Source of the DNA: Enterococcus silesiacus
GTDB lineage: Bacteria > Bacillota > Bacilli > Lactobacillales > Enterococcaceae
Assembly: GCA_001465115.1 (NCBI GenBank)
Contig: CP013614.1
Location: forward strand, 744,001 to 808,000
Direction: 5' to 3'
DNA length: 64,000 nucleotides
In this document: piece by piece, positions 1 to 7,736 of the stretch
Layout: each line of letters starts with the position of its first letter
How positions within the stretch are numbered: the stretch's first letter is position 1
Notes under the pieces: generated by a model
Seen by the model: the letters and a program-made list of their open reading frames with translations, nothing else
What the model was told of the DNA's origin: nothing
Databases searched by the model: none
Program-made: the position numbers and the translations under genes

Positions 1-35
1 TCATTGCTCGTTATTGTTAAGAAAGGAGAACTACT

Positions 36-404
36 ATGGACGCAAAAAATAAGCAACAAAAGCTAAGCTTAGGTATTTTATTGATCTTGATTGCTGCAGT
101 ACTAAGTAGTTTAGGCCAATTGGCATGGAAATTTGGTGCAGATGGGACCGGTAGTTATGCAATTATTTTATATGCAGTGGGTTTTATAGCGGCAGGGGCT
201 GGGATGTTTTTTATGATGGCAGCCTTTCGCTATGGAGAAGTTTCTATTTTGCAGCCGATGATGAGTTTAGGTTTTGCATTGTCGATTGTTTTAGGAGCGT
301 TATTTTTAAATGAGAATATTACCTGGTATAAGCTATTAGGCACAGGATTTATTATCGCAGGATCAATTCTTTTAGGGATCGAAGGAAATGAGGAAACCGT
401 ATGA
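36..404 (+). CDS. EamA/SMR-like half-size transporter, first subunit
   Basis: A 122-residue integral membrane protein with four predicted hydrophobic segments (about residues 10-30, 40-62, 70-90 and 97-115), the size of half an EamA (DMT superfamily) transporter. The short charged N-terminus is followed directly by the first helix. A ribosome site (aaaggag) lies 8 bases before the ATG. The stop overlaps the start of the next gene (ATGA), so the two are translationally coupled and probably form a heterodimeric transporter. The substrate cannot be told from sequence; paired small DMT proteins export cations, polyamines or lipid-linked sugars in other bacteria. Confidence 0.85.
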   Translation: MDAKNKQQKLSLGILLILIAAVLSSLGQLAWKFGADGTGSYAIILYAVGFIAAGAGMFFMMAAFRYGEVSILQPMMSLGFALSIVLGALFLNENITWYKLLGTGFIIAGSILLGIEGNEETV

Positions 405-748
405 TCAACTATGCAGCAATTTTGACGATTCTAGTCATTACGACGTTTTCTGGAAGTGCAGGAGCATTGGCATTAAAAAAAGGGATGAATGATCTTCCAC
501 GATTAAGTCTGAAGCTTGTTCTGACAAATGGTTGGATTTATTTAGGTTCGTTTTTATATATTTTAAGTGCAATAACCAACATTGTTTTATTAAAATTTTT
601 AGACTATTCTATCGCATTTCCAATGACTTCTTTAACATATGTTTGGACAGTGATTATTTCATATTTTATCTTTAAAGAAAAGTTGAGCATTAGAAAAGTT
701 TTGGCAGTCATCTTGATCATCGTCGGTGTATTTATTATTAGTCAGTAA
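401..748 (+). CDS. EamA/SMR-like half-size transporter, second subunit
   Basis: A 115-residue membrane protein, again with four hydrophobic helices, that starts inside the stop codon of the preceding half-transporter. The motif PMTSLTYVWTVIISY in helix 3 is typical of EamA/DMT halves. Because both genes are half length and overlap by four bases, they most likely make a two-subunit pump in the cytoplasmic membrane. No substrate can be assigned. No clear terminator follows; the next gene lies 114 bases downstream with its own strong ribosome site. Confidence 0.82.
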   Translation: MINYAAILTILVITTFSGSAGALALKKGMNDLPRLSLKLVLTNGWIYLGSFLYILSAITNIVLLKFLDYSIAFPMTSLTYVWTVIISYFIFKEKLSIRKVLAVILIIVGVFIISQ

Positions 749-862
749 AATATTTGGCGAGTTTAATTAGTCTTAAAAAGTCTGACAACAACACGTGCTT
801 GTTAGTGGTAATGAACTAATTCTAGTTGTATGATAGAGGCATAACTACCAGGAGGGATTACG

Positions 863-976
863 ATGTCTGACAAATCAAAAAAGCTCGATAAAATCAAATT
901 GATACAGGCTGTAACAACGATTATTACCGGAATCATTATGCTAAATGCAGTACTGAAAGCAAAGAAAAATAAGTAA
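863..976 (+). CDS. Small single-pass membrane protein, 37 residues
   Basis: A short frame with a strong ribosome site (aggaggg, 7 bases before ATG). It encodes a lysine-rich hydrophilic head (residues 1-12), one hydrophobic helix (about 13-31) and a basic tail ending KAKKNK. An excellent rho-independent terminator begins 10 bases after the stop, which argues that this is a real transcription unit. It looks like the small positive-flanked membrane proteins common in enterococci; I do not recognise a named family and assign no function. Confidence 0.6.
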   Translation: MSDKSKKLDKIKLIQAVTTIITGIIMLNAVLKAKKNK

Positions 977-986
977 AGTCAATGAA

Positions 987-1035
987 GCATTATTGTAAGT
1001 GTTCTTGTATGAATACTTACAATAATGCTTTTTTT
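987..1035 (+). terminator. Rho-independent terminator after the 37-residue membrane protein
   Basis: Near-perfect 16-bp stem (GCATTATTGTAAGT arm at 987-1000, complementary arm ending at 1028) followed by seven T. Confidence 0.85.
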
Positions 1036-1068
1036 GCGTAGACAAGAAAGTTGGGTGATTTTTGAACG

Positions 1069-1097
1069 TTGGCATTGAAGATAATCTTATATAATAA
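1069..1097 (+). promoter_or_regulatory. Probable promoter for the two small lipoprotein genes
   Basis: TTGGCA at 1069-1074, with TATAAT at 1090-1095 (15-bp spacer) or TAATAA at 1092-1097 (17-bp spacer). It sits between the upstream terminator and the 26-residue peptide gene. Confidence 0.5.
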
Positions 1098-1129
1098 ACA
1101 AAAAGCGTAACTATGAGGGAGGCGATAGT

Positions 1130-1210
1130 ATGAATAAAACTGTGAAATGCGTGTTCTTTTTGGTCCTGATGCTCGTACTTTTATCAGGATGTGTCATTGT
1201 ACGAATGTGA
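1130..1210 (+). CDS. 26-residue lipoprotein-signal-like peptide (pheromone-precursor-like)
   Basis: The ATG is preceded by gagggaggcg, a strong ribosome site. The product is almost entirely a lipoprotein signal peptide: MNKTVK, a hydrophobic core, then LLSG-C (lipobox, Cys21) and only five further residues (VIVRM). The eight residues before the Cys are LMLVLLSG, closely similar in length and composition to enterococcal sex pheromones, which are cut from lipoprotein signal peptides (family knowledge: cPD1 is FLVMFLSG, cAD1 is LFSLVLAG). The next lipoprotein gene starts 12 bases later, so the two are co-transcribed. A pheromone role is inference; the gene could also be a truncated lipoprotein. 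Confidence 0.6.
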   Translation: MNKTVKCVFFLVLMLVLLSGCVIVRM

Positions 1211-1222
1211 GGAGGGAAGGAT

Positions 1223-1666
1223 ATGAAAAGAAGTATACTGTTATTGCTTTTTTGCTTATTTATGTTGACAGGTTGTAAAATAGAATACAATAGTCCCCAA
1301 AGTGCCAGAGATGATAACTATGGTGTAGGTGCTAGTAGTAGCTATAGTAGTGCTAGTAGCGGTGATGATAAAACCAGCGGTACACGACTTTCAAAAACGG
1401 GGACTGGTGATGAAGTGATCACGAATTTAGCGTTTAAAAAAGGTCCAGTGATTATTGCACTCACACATGCAGGAAATGACGCCTTTATAGTTAAACTTCT
1501 GGATAGCGATGGCAAGACGGTAGCAACTTTAGTGGATAAAGTAGGAAGCTATTCTGGAAAAGTTGTTGCCCAAATTCCTAAAGACGCAGATAACTATCTC
1601 ATAGCAATTAAAACAGATGGAACCTGGTGCGTAGAATCAGCGAAAGCAGATAAAAATGGTGAATGA
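1223..1666 (+). CDS. Small serine-rich lipoprotein of unknown function
   Basis: A 147-residue predicted lipoprotein with signal peptide ending LFMLTG-C (Cys18). A low-complexity Ser/Gly/Asp linker follows (about residues 35-60), then a compact C-terminal domain (about 65-147) with alternating beta-type residues and a single WCVES near the end. The ribosome site is aggaggga. It is co-transcribed with the 26-residue lipopeptide just upstream and followed by a terminator. The C-terminal part may be a small beta-sandwich, but I do not recognise the family. It is likely anchored outside the cell membrane. Confidence 0.75.
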   Translation: MKRSILLLLFCLFMLTGCKIEYNSPQSARDDNYGVGASSSYSSASSGDDKTSGTRLSKTGTGDEVITNLAFKKGPVIIALTHAGNDAFIVKLLDSDGKTVATLVDKVGSYSGKVVAQIPKDADNYLIAIKTDGTWCVESAKADKNGE

Positions 1667-1716
1667 CAAGTATCAAAGACATCTGATTTTTTTGAAATAC
1701 TTACATTGTTTGGTTT

Positions 1717-1752
1717 AAAAAAGTGTTTGCTTTAAGTGAACACTTTTTTTTC
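1717..1752 (+). terminator. Rho-independent terminator
   Basis: Arms AAAAAGTGTT (1718-1727) and AACACTTTTT (1739-1748), running into a T tract; it ends the small-lipoprotein transcription unit. Confidence 0.75.
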
Positions 1753-1790
1753 TTAAGAACTAGCTGTTATTTTAATTTTAATAAATGGAA

Positions 1791-1819
1791 TTTACTTACT
1801 ATTTAATGTTGTGTATAAT
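1791..1819 (+). promoter_or_regulatory. Consensus promoter with no gene downstream
   Basis: TTTACT at 1791-1796 and TATAAT at 1814-1819 with an exact 17-bp spacer, directed rightwards. No credible reading frame on the plus strand lies before 3172; the next gene, at 2024-2365, is on the other strand. It may drive a short untranslated RNA (see findings). Confidence 0.55.
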
Positions 1820-1922
1820 TAACTTTAAGCGAATAGTAATATTTTAGGTGCAGTATAGGTGAAGATAGTAGTTTTTTGATCTGCATAGGGATGAAAAACA
1901 GGTATTGAAGACATCCACAAAA

Positions 1923-1969
1923 GAAAAAGCCCCCTAACCGTCATAATTGAAACAGTTAGGAGACCTATT
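1923..1969 (-). terminator. Rho-independent terminator of the SufT-like gene
   Basis: Read on the minus strand, CCTAACTGT pairs with ACGGTTAGG. The stem extends outward through wobble pairs to about 15 bp and is followed by TTTTTCTTTT. It lies 55 bases after the stop of the minus-strand gene. Confidence 0.75.
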
Positions 1970-2023
1970 CGATTTTGTTGATATGAATGATAACTCAGAG
2001 GTAGAATCGTTCTTGCAGTAGTT

Positions 2024-2365
2024 TTATCTGATACCTAAAGCAATTCGAGCATACCGTGACATTTTATCAGTCGTCCAAGCTGGATACCAGACAAGTTTCA
2101 CTTCTGGATTTTTTACTTCAGGAATTTCTTTTAAGGCTTCATGGATTTGCTCAGTTAAAACATCAGCTAATGGGCAGCCCATTGTTGTTAGGGTCATTTT
2201 GATGACGGTGTCACCATTTTGTGCAAATTCAACTTCATAGATTAATCCTAGATTTACGATATCTATGCCAAGTTCAGGATCAATCACAGTTTCTAGAGCA
2301 GTTAAAATTTGTTCCTTGATATCTTCAATCTCTTCAGCAGACCATTCTTGATTTGTTTCAGTCAT
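2024..2365 (-). CDS. Metal-sulfur cluster assembly factor (DUF59/SufT-like)
   Basis: A 113-residue protein of the MIP18/DUF59 family (PaaD/SufT-like), acting in Fe-S cluster assembly or delivery in the cytoplasm. Visible features are the conserved DPELGIDIVNLGLIYEV stretch (about residues 25-41) and the single Cys of the TTMGCPLAD motif (about residue 62). I chose the internal ATG at 2365 because aaaggag lies 8 bases upstream; the frame extends 26 codons further but has no ribosome site there. It stands alone with its own terminator. The family call is firm, the exact client protein unknown. Confidence 0.85.
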   Translation of the reverse strand: MTETNQEWSAEEIEDIKEQILTALETVIDPELGIDIVNLGLIYEVEFAQNGDTVIKMTLTTMGCPLADVLTEQIHEALKEIPEVKNPEVKLVWYPAWTTDKMSRYARIALGIR

Positions 2366-2488
2366 TGTATCCACTCCTTTACAGTTCGTTCTTTCCATAT
2401 GATACCTTTTTTTAAATACTTTGTAAATGAGAATCTTTTTCAATGAAGCTGTGTTGAAAACAGAAAAAAACGATGTTCAATGGTCAAA

Positions 2489-3055
2489 CTAAAACTGCAG
2501 AGTAAAGAGCATCAGCTCGTTTTCAGTAGCATTCAGAATATTATGTGGGGTAAAAGCTTCTAAAAAAATCGCATCACCTTCTTGTAAGACAAGTATTTCG
2601 TCTTTTAGCTCAATCGTTGCTTCACCTTTTAAAACGTAATTAATTTCACAAAGATTATGAGCAATTTTTCGCCCGCTAGATGAAGATTGAGCATCGATAT
2701 AAATTTTAGAAATCACCATATTATTTGTATGTACAGGTAAATTAAACAGCGTATCATAGTAGGTAGAGTTTGTCTGCCAAGGATTATAAACCGTTCCTGA
2801 AGAGTTACGAATTACTTTATAACCATTTTCTGTGGTTTCATCATCTTGTATCACTTGTGGTGCTTCATTAGCTAATAAGTACGCTACGGTGACGCCAAGT
2901 GAGTCAGCGATTTTTCTTAGTGCCTCAAGTGAAGGGCGGTTAGTACCACGTTCGATTTGTGATAGGAAACTAGCAGAATAGCCAGTTTTTTCTCCAAGTT
3001 CAGTTAAAGTGATTTTCTTTTCTTTCCTTAAGGTCTTGATTTTTCTAAATTCCAT
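2489..3055 (-). CDS. XRE-family regulator with C-terminal cupin domain
   Basis: 188 residues: an N-terminal helix-turn-helix (about 1-58; TLTELGEKTGYSASFLSQIE) and a C-terminal cupin (about 115-185) that in this family binds a small ligand. The frame opens at 3094, but that ATG overlaps the -10 box of the gene's own promoter (GATAAT, plus strand 3095-3100), whereas the ATG at 3055 has aaagga upstream, so I use 3055. It is divergent from the dipeptide-epimerase operon and is its probable regulator (inference from position). Confidence 0.88.
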   Translation of the reverse strand: MEFRKIKTLRKEKKITLTELGEKTGYSASFLSQIERGTNRPSLEALRKIADSLGVTVAYLLANEAPQVIQDDETTENGYKVIRNSSGTVYNPWQTNSTYYDTLFNLPVHTNNMVISKIYIDAQSSSSGRKIAHNLCEINYVLKGEATIELKDEILVLQEGDAIFLEAFTPHNILNATENELMLFTLQF

Positions 3056-3094
3056 TTGCAGCCGTCCTTTGTTTAGAGTCCTTTTTTCATTCAT

Positions 3095-3123
3095 ATTATC
3101 TCGAATTCGTTACAAAATTACAA
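3095..3123 (-). promoter_or_regulatory. Promoter of the XRE-cupin regulator
   Basis: Read leftwards: TTGTAA (plus positions 3118-3123), 17-bp spacer, GATAAT (3095-3100). It places transcription start near 3088 and decides the translational start of the regulator. Confidence 0.55.
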
Positions 3124-3171
3124 GCACTTGAATTTTTATGAAGAAAAACACATCAAAATCTCATTAATATG

Positions 3172-3200
3172 TTGACATTTCCATAGAGTAAACTTAAAAT
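3172..3200 (+). promoter_or_regulatory. Promoter of the dipeptide epimerase operon
   Basis: TTGACA at 3172-3177 and TAAAAT at 3195-3200, exact 17-bp spacer. The leader to the GTG start is about 135 bases and very AT-rich. Confidence 0.75.
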
Positions 3201-3342
3201 TGTAACTAATAATTCAAAAAAATATAATAATTTAATTCAAAATTAAAAAAAGCATGTTTATTGTATCATTTAGCTATATTTACATTCGTGTGTGAAGTAT
3301 GGAATTGATTCTTTTAAAACGCAGATTATTGGGGGAAATGAA

Positions 3343-4407
3343 GTGAAAATAACCAAAATTAATGTCGCACCAAAAGCAGTTAGATTAAAAGAACCAATCA
3401 CGATTTCATTAGGAACAATTGAGCATTCAATGAGTGCAGTCGTTGAAATTGAAACTGATGAAGGAATTATTGGTTATGGTGAAGGCTCACCGGGCATCTT
3501 GATCACAGGTGAAACATTAAAAGGCACAACTGAATGTATTCAATTATTTGAAAAACAACTAGTGGGTGTTGATCCTCTAGACCTTGAAAAAATCCACAGT
3601 ATTATGAATTCTACTGCAGCCAAAGCACCATCAGCAAAAACTGCGATTGATATTGCTTGCTATGATTTATTTGGAAAAAAGGCAAATTTACCAGTTTACA
3701 AACTTCTAGGCGGTTTTGATTCAAAAGTTAAAACAGATATGACGATTGGGATTGATCTACCTGAGGTGATGGCTGAAAAAGCAAGACTAGCGGTTTCGCA
3801 AGGATTTGATACCTTGAAAATCAAAGTTGGAACAGGTTTTGCTGCTGATGTTGCTAGGATCAAAACCATCAGAGAAGCAGTTGGCAGCCAAATAAACTTG
3901 CGTTTAGATGCCAATCAAGGCTGGAAACCTAAAGAAGCAGTAAACACGATCAATCACTTAGCGGAATATGGTATTGAATTAGTGGAACAGCCTGTGGCTT
4001 ATTATGATATCGAAGGTTTAGCATTCGTTACGGCAAATGTGGCGACACCGATCATGTCAGATGAAAGTTGTTTTGACTCCAAAGATGCCTTACGTTTGAT
4101 CAAGGCACATGCTGTTGATTTTGTGAATATCAAGCTGATGAAATGCGGTGGCATCCATGAAGCGCTGAAAATCAACAATATTTGTGAAGCCGCAGGTGTT
4201 GAATGCATGATTGGATGTATGGTTGAAGAGACTAACATTGGTGTGACAGCCGCAGCCCATCTTGCTGCAGCAACGAAAAATATCACAAGAGCTGATTTAG
4301 ATGCAACGTTCGGACTGAATGAGGTAGCAATTCCAGGGGGCGTTGGACTTGTGCCGACTAGTTTGATCACATTATCGGATAAAGCCGGTTTAGGCTTGAG
4401 CAAATAA
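3343..4407 (+). CDS. Dipeptide epimerase (enolase superfamily)
   Basis: 354 residues. It epimerises the second residue of a dipeptide in the muconate-lactonising subgroup of the enolase superfamily. Visible are the KIK base motif (TLKIKVG), three Mg2+ ligands in LRLDANQGW, ELVEQP and MSDES, and the second Lys in NIKLMKCGG. I chose the GTG at 3343 because gggggaa lies upstream; a longer frame from 3292 has none. L-Ala-D/L-Glu epimerases recycle murein peptides, but enterococcal members have been reported with other dipeptide specificities, so the substrate is left open. First gene of an operon with a transglutaminase-like protein (16 bases downstream) and an OppA-like lipoprotein. Confidence 0.9.
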   Translation: MKITKINVAPKAVRLKEPITISLGTIEHSMSAVVEIETDEGIIGYGEGSPGILITGETLKGTTECIQLFEKQLVGVDPLDLEKIHSIMNSTAAKAPSAKTAIDIACYDLFGKKANLPVYKLLGGFDSKVKTDMTIGIDLPEVMAEKARLAVSQGFDTLKIKVGTGFAADVARIKTIREAVGSQINLRLDANQGWKPKEAVNTINHLAEYGIELVEQPVAYYDIEGLAFVTANVATPIMSDESCFDSKDALRLIKAHAVDFVNIKLMKCGGIHEALKINNICEAAGVECMIGCMVEETNIGVTAAAHLAAATKNITRADLDATFGLNEVAIPGGVGLVPTSLITLSDKAGLGLSK

Positions 4408-4423
4408 GGAGAGTGAGTATCAA

Positions 4424-5794
4424 ATGTACTATGATTTAAACTATATGAGTGTACCTTTACCAGAAGACGTGATTAAACTAAAAAACTACGGTGATTTTGA
4501 AGGTGCAGATAAGTTGATCCAACACCTACTCGCTAATGATATACCAGAAGCATTGCGAAAACGTCTAGAAATTGAACAAGATATTATTCGGATTGTCGGT
4601 ATTAACGAATATCCATTTGATTTTGCTAAAGCTAACGAAATGATGAAAGAAACGTTCAAAGAATATCAAGAGCATGAACTAACTATTTTGAAAGAAACTG
4701 GGAAAGTAGATTGGCTTTATATTGACGGAAAGAGTCATTTCCAACGTCGCTTTTTGTTGAATTTGATTAAAACGCAAGCAGATTATGAAGCGAGATTGAT
4801 CGTAAAAGAAGATAACGAAGTTGATCGTTTGCGAAAACAAGAGTTGACCCAAAATGTTCAATTGATGAAAGAACATGGGAGAAGAAAAGTAAAAATCCAT
4901 TTAAAAACCAGTATTCAAGTGAAAAAAGAATACGAACGCCCAGGAGAAATAGTCAAAGTATATCTGCCTTTGCCTAAGGAATGTAAACAAGTGTCTGATA
5001 TTCAGATTTTGAAGACGATACCTGAAGCGACCTTTATTGCACCTGAGAGTGAAGACCAACGTACCGTTTATTTTGAAACGACTTTGGAAAAAGATCAAGT
5101 ATTTTCAGTGGAATATAGTTATATCAATCAAGTCGATTATGTTGAGCTAGATCCAGAAAAAGCGTCTGAGCTTCAACCAGAATTTGACTTGAATGAAGCG
5201 TTACCTCATATTCGTTTTACACCCTATTTGGAACTGTTACTCGCTGAGATTTTGGCTGGGGAGACCAATCCAATTAGAAAAGCCCGAAAGATCTATGATT
5301 TTATCACGACAAAAGTCAACTATTCATTTATGCGGGAATATTTTACGATCGATAACATCTCAGAGTATGCTGCAGTTAATTTAAAGGGAGACTGCGGCGT
5401 CCAAGCAATCTTGTTTATAACATTGTGCCGCATGGCTAAAATCCCGGCAAAATGGCAGTCAGGGCTATATGTGTCGCAATACTATACTGGCTGTCATGAT
5501 TGGACACAATTTTATGTAGCACCTTATGGCTGGGTATTCGCTGATCTATCTTTTGGCGGTGGTGCACGTAGAAATGGTGATTTAGATCGTTGGAATTATT
5601 ATTTTGGAAATTTAGATATCTTCAGAATGCCTGCAAATAGTGAGATCCAAACAGACTTCAATCCGCCAAAACAGTTTTTACGAGCTGATCCGATCGACAA
5701 TCAGCGGGGAGAATTTGAATATGAAGACCAAGGACTTCCTTATGCATACTTAGATGTAAAACAAGAATTGATAGCAATGGAGGAACTTGTGTAA
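4424..5794 (+). CDS. Transglutaminase-like cysteine protease/peptidase superfamily protein
   Basis: 456 residues with no signal peptide or membrane segment, so cytosolic. The first ~250 residues are helical and unassigned. The C-terminal part carries a transglutaminase-core catalytic triad: Cys324 in KGDCGVQ, His358 in CHDWTQFY, Asp374 in FADLSF. Such proteins in bacteria are usually peptidases or amidases. Its place between a dipeptide epimerase and a peptide-binding lipoprotein suggests it cleaves or ligates imported peptides, perhaps filling the role of the NlpC/P60 or LD-carboxypeptidase enzymes in related operons (inference). Confidence 0.85.
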   Translation: MYYDLNYMSVPLPEDVIKLKNYGDFEGADKLIQHLLANDIPEALRKRLEIEQDIIRIVGINEYPFDFAKANEMMKETFKEYQEHELTILKETGKVDWLYIDGKSHFQRRFLLNLIKTQADYEARLIVKEDNEVDRLRKQELTQNVQLMKEHGRRKVKIHLKTSIQVKKEYERPGEIVKVYLPLPKECKQVSDIQILKTIPEATFIAPESEDQRTVYFETTLEKDQVFSVEYSYINQVDYVELDPEKASELQPEFDLNEALPHIRFTPYLELLLAEILAGETNPIRKARKIYDFITTKVNYSFMREYFTIDNISEYAAVNLKGDCGVQAILFITLCRMAKIPAKWQSGLYVSQYYTGCHDWTQFYVAPYGWVFADLSFGGGARRNGDLDRWNYYFGNLDIFRMPANSEIQTDFNPPKQFLRADPIDNQRGEFEYEDQGLPYAYLDVKQELIAMEELV

Positions 5795-5827
5795 TAAATA
5801 AAAAAGAGAAGGAATAGGTGGGAACGT

Positions 5828-7495
5828 ATGAAAAAGGGGTTAAAACAAAGTATCACATTGATCACAACTCTACTGCTACTTTCAGCTTGCGGGGGCAATA
5901 CGAGCGATAAATCAGCAGATAGTACAGACAAAACAACAACGGGTGAAAAATCAGCGAAAGTATTAAATTTAATGGAAGCCTCTGAAGTGGGCTCGATGGA
6001 CACGATTTTTACGCAAGATGAGCCAAGCGTTAATGCGCAATCAAATGTTTTTGAAGGGCTTTATCAATTAGACGAAAAAGATAACGTTGTTCCAGCAGTA
6101 GCCAAAGACATGCCAGAAATCTCTGAAGATGGTAAAACCTACAAAATAAAATTAAGAGAAGATGCAAAATGGTCAAATGGAGACAAAGTAACAGCGAATG
6201 ATTTTGTTTTTGCTTGGAAAAAAATGGCCGATCCTAAAAATCAAGCGAATTACTTTTTCTTGATGGATGGTACGATTCTTAACGGGACAGAGATCGTAAA
6301 TGAAGAAAAATCAGCTGACGAATTAGGCGTAAAAGCATTGGATGATTATACGCTGGAAATCAAAATGGCTAAACCCGTCACTTATTTCACCTCATTACTG
6401 GCATTTTCACCATTCTTCCCGCAAAATGAAAAATTTGTGACGGAAAAGGGCAAAGAATACGGCACATCTAGTGAAAATATCGTTTCTAATGGACCATTCT
6501 TAATGGAAAATTGGGATCAGGCATCAATGTCTTGGGACTTAATTGCCAATCCAAACTATTATGATGTAGACAAAGTGAAATCAGAAAAAATCCATTTTGA
6601 AGTGTTAAAAGAAACGAATACTGTGTTTAATCTTTATGAATCTGGTGAGCTGGATGTAGCTATTTTAACAGGAGATTTTGCAAAACAAAATAAAGACAAT
6701 CCTGATTACGAAGCGATTCAACGCTCAAAAGTCTATTCATTAAGAATGAACCAAAAAAGAAATGACAAACCATCAATTTTTGCCAACGAAAATGTACGTA
6801 AAGCCGTTGCGTACGCACTTGACAAGAAAAGTTTAGTAGAAAATATCTTAGCCGATGGTTCTAAAGACATTTATGGCTATATCCCTAAAGATTTCGTTGC
6901 CAATCCTGAAACAGGAGAAGATTTCAGAAAAGAAGCAGGGGACTTAGTTAAAACAGATGAAAAACGAGCAAATGAGTATCTAGACAAAGCGAAAAAAGAA
7001 TTGAACGGTGATGTAACAATCGAATTACTCTCTAAAGATGGTGATGGCGACAAAAAAGTTGCTGAATTCATTCAAGGGCAACTCGAAAAAACCTTGCCAG
7101 GTTTAAAAGTCAATGTCAAAACTGTTCCATTGAATAATTCGATCGAGCTAATGAAAAAAGGTGACTATGAACTTTCTGTCAGTATGTGGGGTCCAGATTA
7201 CCAAGATCCGATGACCTTCTTAGAAAGTTCGGTTAGTACGAAAAATAAAACAAGCTACCGCAGTGAAAAATACGATCAGCTGATCGATGACGCATCAAAT
7301 AAATATGCTAATGAACCAGAAAAACGTTGGAAAGCATTGATTGAAGCTGAAAAAGTCTTAGTAGAAGAAGATGTAGCGCTGATTCCGTTGTATCAACAAG
7401 CTAGAGGACAGCTAGTCCGCTCAGGAGTTGAAGGAATCGAATATCATAACTTTGGCGCAACCAGCACATATAAAAATGCTTACATTAAAGAATAA
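5828..7495 (+). CDS. Oligopeptide ABC transporter substrate-binding lipoprotein (OppA-like)
   Basis: 555 residues. Signal peptide with lipobox LLLSA-C (Cys21), a Ser/Thr/Asp-rich linker (22-45), then the SBP family 5 fold. The usual signatures are present: NVFEGLYQLD, the KLREDAKWSNGDKVTANDFVFAW block (cited in parts), NGPF and ANENVRKAVAYALDK. It lies 33 bases after the transglutaminase-like gene with ribosome site gaaggaa. Anchored outside the membrane, it would hand peptides to an Opp-type permease encoded elsewhere. Its operon partners suggest di- or murein peptides as ligands. Confidence 0.92.
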   Translation: MKKGLKQSITLITTLLLLSACGGNTSDKSADSTDKTTTGEKSAKVLNLMEASEVGSMDTIFTQDEPSVNAQSNVFEGLYQLDEKDNVVPAVAKDMPEISEDGKTYKIKLREDAKWSNGDKVTANDFVFAWKKMADPKNQANYFFLMDGTILNGTEIVNEEKSADELGVKALDDYTLEIKMAKPVTYFTSLLAFSPFFPQNEKFVTEKGKEYGTSSENIVSNGPFLMENWDQASMSWDLIANPNYYDVDKVKSEKIHFEVLKETNTVFNLYESGELDVAILTGDFAKQNKDNPDYEAIQRSKVYSLRMNQKRNDKPSIFANENVRKAVAYALDKKSLVENILADGSKDIYGYIPKDFVANPETGEDFRKEAGDLVKTDEKRANEYLDKAKKELNGDVTIELLSKDGDGDKKVAEFIQGQLEKTLPGLKVNVKTVPLNNSIELMKKGDYELSVSMWGPDYQDPMTFLESSVSTKNKTSYRSEKYDQLIDDASNKYANEPEKRWKALIEAEKVLVEEDVALIPLYQQARGQLVRSGVEGIEYHNFGATSTYKNAYIKE

Positions 7496-7550
7496 ATGAA
7501 CAAAGCGTTAAAACTTTACTAAAAAAACAAAAATCATCCAATAGAAAAAC

Positions 7551-7579
7551 TTGACCTCAAACTAATTTGCTTGTAATAT
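7551..7579 (+). promoter_or_regulatory. pyrG promoter
   Basis: TTGACC at 7551-7556 and TAATAT at 7574-7579 with a 17-bp spacer. The predicted start falls on a GGGC run at 7587-7590, as in other Gram-positive pyrG genes. Confidence 0.8.
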
Positions 7580-7586
7580 ACTACTT

Positions 7587-7661
7587 GGGCACCTTTGAGA
7601 AGGTCAGAAGTTTACAACAAATTTCAGCTCCCTATTCATTTTGGATAGGGAGCTTTTGCTT
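7587..7661 (+). promoter_or_regulatory. pyrG CTP-sensing attenuator leader
   Basis: The transcript should begin GGGCACC and reach a terminator whose 5' arm is AGCTCCCTAT (7626-7635), 3' arm ATAGGGAGCT (7645-7654), then TTTGCTTTT. In B. subtilis and relatives low CTP causes repeated G addition at such a start, and the poly-G tail pairs with the CU-rich 5' arm to prevent termination. All sequence elements of that system are visible here; operation in this organism is inferred. A small hairpin (ACCTT/AAGGT, 7591-7604) lies between. Confidence 0.8.
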
Positions 7662-7736
7662 TTATCATGAGTAAAAAAGTAATTTGTTGTTTGCTTATCT
7701 CTACAAATCTATTTTCAGAAAGGGTTTTTTATAATT

